Below, in pieces: positions 5,984 through 13,255 of a stretch of DNA of 25,465 nt. Where the stretch lies: assembly GCA_910588105.1 (NCBI GenBank), contig CAJUQD010000037.1:1-25465 (forward strand), written 5' to 3'. The notes under the pieces are model-generated. The model was not told the origin of the DNA. It made no database searches and saw only the letters and a program-made list of their open reading frames with translations. This DNA is from an uncultured Oscillospiraceae bacterium. Lineage in GTDB: Bacteria > Bacillota > Clostridia > Oscillospirales > Oscillospiraceae. Both the position numbers and the translations under genes were made by a program. The first letter of the stretch is position 1; each line of letters begins with the position of its first letter.

Positions 5984-7666
5984 ACGAAAAAGAGAATATT
6001 CTTCACGTTGCTGCTGGTATCTCTGCTGGCGGCTTTTTTATGTGTCCCGGCTTTCGCCGTTACAGAGGCAGAAGTGGAGGCGCAGGTGGCGGCCTCCAGC
6101 AAGTCGGAGGTTACCGGGAATGTGCTGATCTGGTTTCTGTGCGCCGTGGCTTTCCTCAAGGTATCACAGAAGATCGACAGCTTCATGGCAACCCTTGGTG
6201 TCAACGTGGGCCGCACAGGCGGCTCCCTGCTGGCTGAGGCTATGCTCACCATGCGGGCAGTTACAATGGTTGCAGGCGGCAAAGGCGGTGCCGGTACCAA
6301 TCGGGCCGGAGCTGCCTCCAGCGGAAAGGCTGGAACAACCAGCGGATCCGGAATGTCAGGTTTTTTCAAGGGCGGATTGATTGGTATGGCTAGCCGCCAT
6401 GTTACCAACAGCGCAATCAAGACCGCCACCTCTCAGACCTCCGCCGTCCACACCGCCCAGTCCAGTGTACGGCAGGCTACAGCGGCGGTCACGCCAGAGG
6501 CACCATCGGGGGTGGGACCTTCGGTCAACAACGATATTCACACTGGTGGGGTCAATCTCCAAACTGAAGGCAGTGCCACAGCCGGCTCATCCCCACAAGA
6601 AGGCGTTATTGTGACCGATGCCACTCCTCCACCCGTTGCTGCGCAGAGTGATGGTCAGGTTTCCGCCGCAGACCAGGCCAGCGGTACGGTGCTGAACATT
6701 CCTCTGGCAGACAGTTCTATCCCGGACAGCTCTATTCCCGATGGGTCCATCCCCGCCGAGGCGGCTCCCATCGTTTCTCCGGGTGAGAGCGTTTCCACTG
6801 CGGAAAGTATATCTATATCCGATAGCGGCGCTGCCTTTAGTGTTCCCCAGAGCGGCGGCACAATGCTGAACATTCCTCCGGCAGACGGTTCTATCCCATA
6901 CGGCTCTACTCTTGATGGTTCCGTCCCAACCGAAGCGGCTCCCATTGTTTCTCCGAATGAGAGCGTTTCCGTTGCGGAAAATATATCTGTATCTGATGGC
7001 GGCATTGCCCTGAATGTTCCCCAGGGTGAGGGTGCGGCCCTTATCGGAGCAGGCAACGGTCCCGTTCAGGAGGGCGTAATCGTCACCGCCAGCGACCAGC
7101 AGACCAACACGCAGAGCTCCACGGATACGCAAAATGTGCAGAAGTCCTCCGTTGTAGAACGTTCCCACACCGTCCGCAACCACACAAAACCCGTACAAAC
7201 CGGCATCCCCAGCTTGGGCGGCGCCATTTTCTCAAAATCTCTGGTTGCGGGGGGCAGTTTTGCCAATGATGTTATCGGCACAGTGGCCCGGGGCGAGGTA
7301 GCCGGCAGAATTACTGGCGATATGGCGGCCCAGTCTCTGCAATCTTACTTGGGGTATACCGCAGAAGGTAAAATTCCCCCCATTTTTTCCAATACAGAAA
7401 TTGGAGGCGGGAGAATTTCAGGCTATGTATCCACACCTGAACATCCGCAGCCGATTGCGTTTGGTATGTATCATGCAGAGCAGTATATGGAACCAACAGG
7501 CACTTTTTCAAAGGTCCGCTCTGCGGATGGGACACTTTGGTATACACAGATGCCCCAGGATGTAGTGGAGCGCAAACCGTATATGGCTTCGGACGATAAA
7601 GTGGCTTACCAGGAGCGCATCATTAAAAAACTCCCCGACCCACCCAAGCGTAAGGATCGGGTATAA
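5984..7666 (+). CDS. transfer-operon membrane protein with 58-aa repeats and a probable ACG start
   Basis: From ACG 5984 the protein is 560 aa. It begins with a full signal peptide (KKRIFFTLLLVSLLAAFLCV, cleavage near AFA), then a second hydrophobic segment (about 48-64) and a conserved-looking GRTGGSLLAEAMLTMRA stretch. Next come a Gly/Ser/Ala-rich region, two 58-aa tandem repeats (about 236-351) and a 150-aa C-terminal domain with aromatic motifs (IAFGMYHAEQYMEPTGTF). AGGAGG at 5971-5976 sits seven bases before the ACG, the same spacing as for other starts here. The first standard codon, TTG 6008, is 31 nt away and removes the basic part of the signal peptide. Function is unknown; its place suggests a channel or surface component. 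Confidence 0.82.
   Translation, partial: TKKRIFFTLLLVSLLAAFLCVPAFAVTEAEVEAQVAASSKSEVTGNVLIWFLCAVAFLKVSQKIDSFMATLGVNVGRTGGSLLAEAMLTMRAVTMVAGGKGGAGTNRAGAASSGKAGTTSGSGMSGFFKGGLIGMASRHVTNSAIKTATSQTSAVHTAQSSVRQATAAVTPEAPSGVGPSVNNDIHTGGVNLQTEGSATAGSSPQEGVIVTDATPPPVAAQSDGQVSAADQASGTVLNIPLADSSIPDSSIPDGSIPAEAAPIVSPGESVSTAESISISDSGAAFSVPQSGGTMLNIPPADGSIPYGSTLDGSVPTEAAPIVSPNESVSVAENISVSDGGIALNVPQGEGAALIGAGNGPVQEGVIVTASDQQTNTQSSTDTQNVQKSSVVERSHTVRNHTKPVQTGIPSLGGAIFSKSLVAGGSFANDVIGTVARGEVAGRITGDMAAQSLQSYLGYTAEGKIPPIFSNTEIGGGRISGYVSTPEHPQPIAFGMYHAEQYMEPTGTFSKVRSADGTLWYTQMPQDVVERKPYMASDDKVAYQERIIKKLPDPPKRKDRV
6690..7037 (+). repeat. two tandem 174-bp coding repeats
   Basis: Two consecutive 174-bp units (6690-6863 and 6864-7037) encode 58-aa copies that begin LNIP.AD.SIP and contain EAAPIVSP.ESVS.AE.IS.SD. 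The copies have diverged but keep exact length and frame. They form a Pro/Ser-rich extended spacer within the protein. Confidence 0.85.
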
Positions 7667-7675
7667 GGAGGTCCT

Positions 7676-10582
7676 ATGCGTCAAGAAGAACGGGATACTT
7701 ATCTAATCCCACCTAATTTCATTGAGGGAGGCACCCTGATGGGCGGGATGTTCAAGACCCGCAACGCCATTGAAGCGGGCATCCTAGGGGCGCTGACCGC
7801 CCTCCCGGTGCTTAATCTGGGAATCTCCCTCACTATGCGCATCATCATTCTCTGCCTGACTACTCTGCCTCTGGTGCTGCTGGCCCTCATTGGGGTGGGC
7901 GGCGGAAGCTTGTCTGAGTTCATCCTGCAATTTTTCAGTTTTCTTCGCAATCGCCGGGTGCTGGACAGGAAGGGCGAGAGTAAAAAGGGGCTTCTTCCCA
8001 GCTGGACGCAGAGGAAAGAAAAAACAAGGCTGGAAGATGTAGAAGAACTGCCCAAAAGCCGTAGCCGGTTGCAGGTAGACCTTAAAGGCCGGAAAGTGGA
8101 TCAGTTCAAAACCTTTCTGGCCCCGGAGGTCAAGCCTCTCAACCCACTGGCGGATTATGTGCCTATCGAAAAGATAGAGCATGGGGTCATTTTCACCAAA
8201 GACCACCGTTATGTGAAAGTGGTTGAGGTTATCCCAGTAAACTTCCTCCTGCGTAGCGCCCAGGAGCAGCGGAACATCATCTACTCCTTTATCAGCTACC
8301 TGAAAATCGCTCCTGTAAAGGTACAGTTTAAGGTGCTGACCAAGCGGGCGGACATTGACCGCCATGTGCAGACCGTGCGGCAGGAACTGGCCCAGGAGAC
8401 CAATGCGCACTGCCGGGAGTTGCAGGAGGACTATCTGCGGCTGATCCGACAGCTTGGCTCCCGTGAGGCCATCACCCGGCGGTTCTTCCTGATTTTCGAG
8501 CATGAACCGCTGCCCGGCGCCAAGCGGGGCCACGAGGAAGAGGAGGCCATCGCCTCCCTCCAGACCGCCGCCCGGACAGCGGCCAACTACCTCCGTCAAT
8601 GCGGAAACACTGTGGTACTAAACCATGAGGATGAGAACGAGGCCACAGCGGAAATTCTGTACCATGTCCTCTGCCGCGCCGAGAGCAACGACAAGCCCTT
8701 TGCCGGGAAGATTAAGCAGGTGGCGGCGGAGTATATGGCCGCCGGCCGGTCGCTGGAGGAAATCCCAGTCAATGAGTTCTATGCCCCCTCCCAAATCGAC
8801 CTGTCTCACGGGCGGCATATCTGTATTGACGGCATGTACTATGCCTATCTGCTGATTCCGTCTGGTGGCTACAAGGCCCAAGTGCCTGCCGGCTGGCTCA
8901 GCCTGCTGGTGAACGCCGGGGACGGCATCGACTTGGATATGTTCCTGACCCGTCAGCCCAAAGACCGCATGATCCGCAAACTGGGCCAGCAGCTCCGCAT
9001 CAACCGCAGCAAAATCAAGGAGACCAGCGATACCAATACGGACTTCGACGACTTGGATGGGGCCATCCGTAGCGGCTACTTCCTAAAGGACGGCTTATCC
9101 AACAACGAGGACTTCTACTACCTCAATCTGCTGGTGACCATCACCGCCTCTAATGTAGAGGACCTGGAGTGGAAATGCGCGGAGATGAAAAAGCTGCTAC
9201 TCAGTCAGGATATGGACGTTCAGCCCTGTTCTTTCTGTGAGGAGCAGGCTTTTTTATCCTCACTGCCGCTGGCATCTCTGGAAAAGCACCTCTATGAGCG
9301 ATCTCGGCGTAATGTCCTGACCTTGGGTGCGGCCAGTTGCTACCCCTTCACCAGTTATGAAATGTGTGACGACAACGGTATTCTGCTGGGGGTCAACAAG
9401 CATAACAACTCTCTTATCATCGTGGACATCTTTGATTCCCGAGTCTACAAGAACGCCAACATCGCCATTTTGGGCACCAGCGGTGCGGGAAAGAGCTTTA
9501 CCATGCAGTTGATGGCGACCCGGATGCGGCGCAAGGGCATCCAGGTATTCATCGTGGCTCCGTTAAAGGGCCATGAATTCCACCGGGCCTGCTCCAACAT
9601 CGGCGGGGAGTTCATTCAGATATCTCCCGCCTCCAAAAACTGCATCAATGTCATGGAAATCCGTAAGGTGGACAAGTCAGTGGATGAACTGCTGGACGGC
9701 CCAGGCGTGGAGAAGTCTCTGCTGGCGGCAAAAATCCAACGGCTCCACATCTTTTTCTCCCTGCTGATTCCCGACATGACCCATGAGGAGCGGCAGCTTT
9801 TGGATGATGCTATGATCCGCACCTACGCCCTCAAAGGCATCACCCATGAGAACGGCACTCTGGATGACCCGAATGCCCCTGGCCACTATCGGTCAATGCC
9901 GGTATTGGGCGACCTCTATGAGGTGCTGAAGCAGTCCGCCGAGACCAAGCGGCTGGCGAATATCATCAACCGTCTGGTCAACGGCTCTGCCCGGACATTC
10001 AACCAGCAGACCAACGTATCTCTGGATAACAAATACACGGTGCTGGATATCTCTGAACTGACAGGCGACCTGTTGACAGTGGGGATGTTCGTGGCGCTGG
10101 ATTACGTTTGGGACAAGGCCAAGGAGAACCGTACCGAGGAGAAGGCTATCTTCATCGACGAGTGCTGGCAGCTCATCGGGGCCAACAGCAACCGTTTGGC
10201 GGCGGAGTTTGTTTTGGAGATTTTCAAGATCATTCGCGGCTACGGCGGCTCCGCTATCTGCGCTACCCAGGACATCAACGACTTCTTCGCTTTGGAAGAT
10301 GGCAAGTACGGCAAAGGCATCATCAACAACGCCAAGACCAAGATCCTGCTCAACCTGGAGGACGAGGAAGCCCGGCGTGTCCAATCCCTGCTCCACCTGT
10401 CTGAGGCGGAAGTCATGGAGATTACCCACTTTGAACGGGGCAGCGGCCTTATCAGCACCAACAATAACAATGTGACGGTGGAAATCAAGTGCAGCCAGAT
10501 GGAGAAGGAGCTGATCACCACCGACCGGAGGGAGTTGCAAGAGCTGCTGGACAAGACCCAGGCCGCGCCGCCTGTGGCGTAA
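7676..10582 (+). CDS. virB4: VirB4-type ATPase with fused PrgI-like N-terminal membrane domain
   Basis: This 968-aa protein is the VirB4/TraE-type ATPase that powers assembly and substrate transfer in the type IV secretion channel. Residues about 25-105 hold two membrane segments and a GGGSLSEFILQFFSFLRNRR tail typical of PrgI, which is usually a separate gene just upstream. Residues about 150-560 form the VirB4 N-terminal region. The ATPase domain has Walker A GTSGAGKS at 600-607, Walker B IFIDE with D828 and E829, and the later GGSAICATQDINDF motif. ATG 7676 follows AAGGAGGTCCT, 9 nt after the previous stop. Length with the fusion is larger than the usual 800 or so residues. Confidence 0.95.
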   Translation: MRQEERDTYLIPPNFIEGGTLMGGMFKTRNAIEAGILGALTALPVLNLGISLTMRIIILCLTTLPLVLLALIGVGGGSLSEFILQFFSFLRNRRVLDRKGESKKGLLPSWTQRKEKTRLEDVEELPKSRSRLQVDLKGRKVDQFKTFLAPEVKPLNPLADYVPIEKIEHGVIFTKDHRYVKVVEVIPVNFLLRSAQEQRNIIYSFISYLKIAPVKVQFKVLTKRADIDRHVQTVRQELAQETNAHCRELQEDYLRLIRQLGSREAITRRFFLIFEHEPLPGAKRGHEEEEAIASLQTAARTAANYLRQCGNTVVLNHEDENEATAEILYHVLCRAESNDKPFAGKIKQVAAEYMAAGRSLEEIPVNEFYAPSQIDLSHGRHICIDGMYYAYLLIPSGGYKAQVPAGWLSLLVNAGDGIDLDMFLTRQPKDRMIRKLGQQLRINRSKIKETSDTNTDFDDLDGAIRSGYFLKDGLSNNEDFYYLNLLVTITASNVEDLEWKCAEMKKLLLSQDMDVQPCSFCEEQAFLSSLPLASLEKHLYERSRRNVLTLGAASCYPFTSYEMCDDNGILLGVNKHNNSLIIVDIFDSRVYKNANIAILGTSGAGKSFTMQLMATRMRRKGIQVFIVAPLKGHEFHRACSNIGGEFIQISPASKNCINVMEIRKVDKSVDELLDGPGVEKSLLAAKIQRLHIFFSLLIPDMTHEERQLLDDAMIRTYALKGITHENGTLDDPNAPGHYRSMPVLGDLYEVLKQSAETKRLANIINRLVNGSARTFNQQTNVSLDNKYTVLDISELTGDLLTVGMFVALDYVWDKAKENRTEEKAIFIDECWQLIGANSNRLAAEFVLEIFKIIRGYGGSAICATQDINDFFALEDGKYGKGIINNAKTKILLNLEDEEARRVQSLLHLSEAEVMEITHFERGSGLISTNNNNVTVEIKCSQMEKELITTDRRELQELLDKTQAAPPVA

Positions 10583-10591
10583 AGCGGAGCG

Positions 10592-10713
10592 TATACGGTG
10601 TTAATGCGAGGGCTATTTTTTAATGCGTTTTTTATACGGTCCGTATGCGGAAAACCGCCTCGGCAATAGCTGTGGCGGTTCCGCTGTGCGATTTTTATAC
10701 GGCGCTAATACGA
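10592..10713 (+). repeat. three degenerate TATACGG repeats and a hairpin between transfer genes
   Basis: The 150-bp gap after virB4 contains TATACGG at 10592, 10633 and 10696, each followed by a related tail (GTTAATGCGA, TCCGTATGCGG and CGCTAATACGA after slight shifts). The middle copy is part of the palindrome ATACGG-T-CCGTAT (10634-10646). A stem of 11 bp with a 2-nt bulge (10647-10659 with 10674-10684) lies between copies two and three and is followed by a short T run at 10692-10696. It may be a regulator site, a weak terminator or an mRNA processing element. Confidence 0.55.
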
Positions 10714-10732
10714 TTTTACGAGGTGAATGATT

Positions 10733-11275
10733 ATGATGAAAACCCGTGAACAGGTCTATGGCCGGGAGGCAGCGGCTATCCTGCGGGATATTTCCATGTA
10801 CCGGGTGTTGACTGCGGAACAGATCCTGCGCCTGCATCCGGGGAAAGACGCCAAGGAGCGGAATAAGATCCGGAATCTGCTGACCTACCTGGTGAAGCAG
10901 CAGCGGGCTTGGCTCTCCGAAGATGAGCGGTTCTATCTCGCGGCCCCGGATGCCCTGGAGGACATGGACCGGGGCCTTTTCGCTGCGGTATGGGTGCTGG
11001 CGGACTTTGCGGATGAAGTGGAGTATCATTCCGTTGGCGATTTCCCGGCCAAAATTATCTTTTTCGCCGGCGGTGAAATCTACGAGATCGTCCACGCCGC
11101 CCAGGGCAAAGAAGTTCTGATGTCCCACGTGCTTTCCGATCCCGGCGAGCAGCCCTCCCGCTACCTTGTGCTGGTGGATGATGCTTCTCAGATTGCGGAG
11201 CTGCAAATCCCCCATGCCAGCGGCTACTGCACCGTATCCCCGGAAGGGCAGGTGCAATATTACCAGAAAGAATGA
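10733..11275 (+). CDS. DUF5697-like protein of the transfer operon
   Basis: The 180-aa protein has an N-terminal winged-helix-like region (about 8-70: REAAAILRDISMYRVLTAEQ, then RNLLTYLVKQQRAWLSEDE) and a C-terminal alpha/beta part (about 85-175). The layout matches DUF5697 proteins seen in Clostridia conjugative elements. Three ATG codons lie close together (10727, 10733, 10736); 10733 has the best distance to AGGTGA at 10721-10726. The gene is followed 9 nt later by the next one. The winged helix suggests DNA binding, perhaps at the transfer origin or in regulation. This is inference, and the family name is recalled from memory. Confidence 0.8.
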   Translation: MMKTREQVYGREAAAILRDISMYRVLTAEQILRLHPGKDAKERNKIRNLLTYLVKQQRAWLSEDERFYLAAPDALEDMDRGLFAAVWVLADFADEVEYHSVGDFPAKIIFFAGGEIYEIVHAAQGKEVLMSHVLSDPGEQPSRYLVLVDDASQIAELQIPHASGYCTVSPEGQVQYYQKE

Positions 11276-11284
11276 GGTGAACCA

Positions 11285-11926
11285 TTGAACCGAAGCACCG
11301 TTTCCCGGCGGATATCGTCCATTCTGGATGATATTCAGCGTCTGACCAACGCACTGTACGCCATGAATACCACCGATCTTCAGCGATACCCGGACAATTA
11401 CGAAGTATTGTCCATTGACGCCGCCCTCCGAGCGGAGGGCATCGCCTGTCGGCTGCGCCATCTCATCTACGCCAGCACGACCACACCAAAGACGGAGTAT
11501 CTGACCTCCGCGGCCAACACGCAGGGCATCTCAGTGCGCTGTAAGGACGGCGTTTTTGAGGTTACGCTGCCTGCTCTGCTCCCAAAACGTAAAATGTGGC
11601 AGAGCGGCGAATATCTGTTGGAGCCGTTGGGGGCGGCTTTGACCCAGTACGCAAGGGGTCATCCCCTTCCCCGGTTCCGGCACTGCCTGATTGCTTTCTC
11701 CCATATCTACGACCAGGAGTTGCCGGAGCGCCGCATCAGAGACTACGACAATCTGGAGCTGAAGCAGATCCAGGATGTGGTTGCCGCTTTTGTTCTGACA
11801 GACGATACCGGAGGCCTCTGTGATACCTACCACACAACAGAGTTGGGCGCGGTAGATTGTACCCGAATTTCCATCATGGAGACGTCCCGTTTCCTGGCGT
11901 GGCTGGCCGAAAAAGAAATCCTCTGA
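11285..11926 (+). CDS. uncharacterised protein with a RusA-like acidic signature (DUF6100-like)
   Basis: The 213-aa protein starts at TTG 11285 after GAGGTGA and is tightly linked to the gene before it. Residues 1-75 look helical. From about 88 it reads like a RusA fold: a strand ending LPALLPKRK, then strand CLIAFSHIYDQ, then RRIRDYDNLELKQIQD and FVLTDD. The acidic residues D153, D155 and D174 have the spacing of the three catalytic aspartates recalled for E. coli RusA (D70, D72, D91), with a lysine (K160) close to the equivalent position. This suggests a structure-specific nuclease for branched DNA. Proteins of this type are annotated as uncharacterised (DUF6100, from memory). The gene is well supported, the function inferred. 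Confidence 0.82.
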   Translation: MNRSTVSRRISSILDDIQRLTNALYAMNTTDLQRYPDNYEVLSIDAALRAEGIACRLRHLIYASTTTPKTEYLTSAANTQGISVRCKDGVFEVTLPALLPKRKMWQSGEYLLEPLGAALTQYARGHPLPRFRHCLIAFSHIYDQELPERRIRDYDNLELKQIQDVVAAFVLTDDTGGLCDTYHTTELGAVDCTRISIMETSRFLAWLAEKEIL

Positions 11927-11950
11927 AAGAGGCCGAAAGAGGGCAAAACA

Positions 11951-12086
11951 GGGGTCCCATTTAGGCCCTTTTGAGGTGTTCCGTTTTGGGACCCCAGGTC
12001 CACCGCCAAAAACGCTTGCAGCGCAAGGAGTTTTGGCCGCTTACGCTGAGTGCGGAAACGCCCAGGTTATACGGACCCTGGGCGTT
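11951..12086 (+). promoter_or_regulatory. intergenic cluster of three hairpins
   Basis: The 189-bp gap before the next gene holds a 9-bp stem with a 27-nt loop (11951-11959 with 11987-11995), a smaller nested stem around 12006-12036 (CCAAAA with TTTTGG enclosing CTTGC with GCAAG) and a perfect 10-bp stem (12057-12066 with 12077-12086). None has a good T tail, so an mRNA stability, processing or translational role is more likely than termination. No promoter is evident. Confidence 0.5.
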
Positions 12087-12115
12087 GAGATTACTGAAAT
12101 AGGAGGTGTCGCAAC

Positions 12116-13255
12116 TTGCCAGACCAAGTGACAAAACTCCCTGCCCCGGATACGCTGCCCGACCTCCTTTTGACTCTCGTTGCCCTCTCTGGCGAGTTCC
12201 CAACCAATCTGGTGAACAGTCTCCCCAGTACGAAAGCATACCGGCAGAAAGTCATCAAGCGGTTAAAGAAACAGATGCTGATCTATGCCTATTCGCAAAA
12301 CGGCCTTCGCGGTCTGCGCCTGACTGCCGATGCCAAAAGCCTTCTTTCCGCTGACAGGCCAGAGCGGTTTGCCTCTCTCTTTACCGGCGATACGGTAACA
12401 AACGCACCTAAATATTCCGTTCCCCATCGCCTGCGCCTCCATCGGATGGCTGAGGTGCTGGTTACGATGCACAATGCAGGAGTGTCGGTATTTCCATGGG
12501 AAAAGACAGCCGTGTTTCAACCCTCGCCGCCCCTGGGCCATACTCATATTACTCAGCCTGCCTATTACAGCTCCCGTGAGGTCAAAGAGGTCGGGCCGCA
12601 ATCATCCATCATACGCGGTTCCCGTTCAACCGGCGTCTTGCTATCGGACGGCGGTATTTTTATTGCCTACAACACCGGCCCATTCCAGATGAAGTGGGAG
12701 TACAAGGCCGAGATGCGGATTAAGTTTCTGCTGCAAACGGAAGTCTGCCGACAGCGGCTCCCGGCGCAATTCATGGATGTTGGAGTGGACGCGGTTGTGT
12801 TTGGCACGGATATGGAGCGGCTGGGTGCGCTGATGGGTGTAGGCGATGGCCTGTCCCACAACAACTTTGTGCTGGATGGCGGCTTTGAGCATTTCTATTT
12901 CTTCCCAGGTGACCACAAAGGAAATGCGTTGGTGCGTCTGCTCTGCAACGGCGAACTTCGTGTCTCTTTGGACACTCTGCTTTTGAGCGGCCTTCATCCG
13001 CCGAACCCCGGCCTGCCGATGGAGAATGACGGATTGGAAGGCGATACCCCCGTCCTCTTTGGCTATCTCTGTGATATGCCTCGGCTCAGGCGCTTTGATA
13101 ATGCGTTGTCTATCCACGAAAAGGACGGCATCGTCATTTGCTTTGACTTCCAGGAGGAGGCGTACCGCCGCTGCCTTGGCCCTCGTATCCAACTTCAATG
13201 TCTTGACCTTGAGGCAGTAGAAAGGAGTGTGTTTCCATCTCTCGAAAAGAAATGA
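12116..13255 (+). CDS. winged-helix protein of the transfer operon, function unknown
   Basis: The 379-aa protein starts at TTG 12116, nine bases after AGGAGG at 12101-12106. Residues about 12-72 form a probable winged helix (LLLTLVALSGEFPTNLV, then KAYRQKVIKRLKK and the basic wing GLRGLRLTADAK). The middle (about 100-215) and C-terminal parts are alpha/beta with no membrane segment. Size, the winged helix and the position before virD4 recall replication-relaxation family proteins of Gram-positive mobile elements, but no diagnostic motif was found. The stop overlaps the ATG of virD4 (ATGA), so the two are translationally coupled, which suggests a linked role in DNA delivery. Confidence 0.8.
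   Translation: MPDQVTKLPAPDTLPDLLLTLVALSGEFPTNLVNSLPSTKAYRQKVIKRLKKQMLIYAYSQNGLRGLRLTADAKSLLSADRPERFASLFTGDTVTNAPKYSVPHRLRLHRMAEVLVTMHNAGVSVFPWEKTAVFQPSPPLGHTHITQPAYYSSREVKEVGPQSSIIRGSRSTGVLLSDGGIFIAYNTGPFQMKWEYKAEMRIKFLLQTEVCRQRLPAQFMDVGVDAVVFGTDMERLGALMGVGDGLSHNNFVLDGGFEHFYFFPGDHKGNALVRLLCNGELRVSLDTLLLSGLHPPNPGLPMENDGLEGDTPVLFGYLCDMPRLRRFDNALSIHEKDGIVICFDFQEEAYRRCLGPRIQLQCLDLEAVERSVFPSLEKK

Noticed and set aside
13237..13251. ATC at 13237 as the virD4 start
   Set aside because: It is better spaced from AAAGGAG than the ATG is, but ATG 13252 overlaps the upstream stop and can be reached by coupling, so the standard codon was kept.
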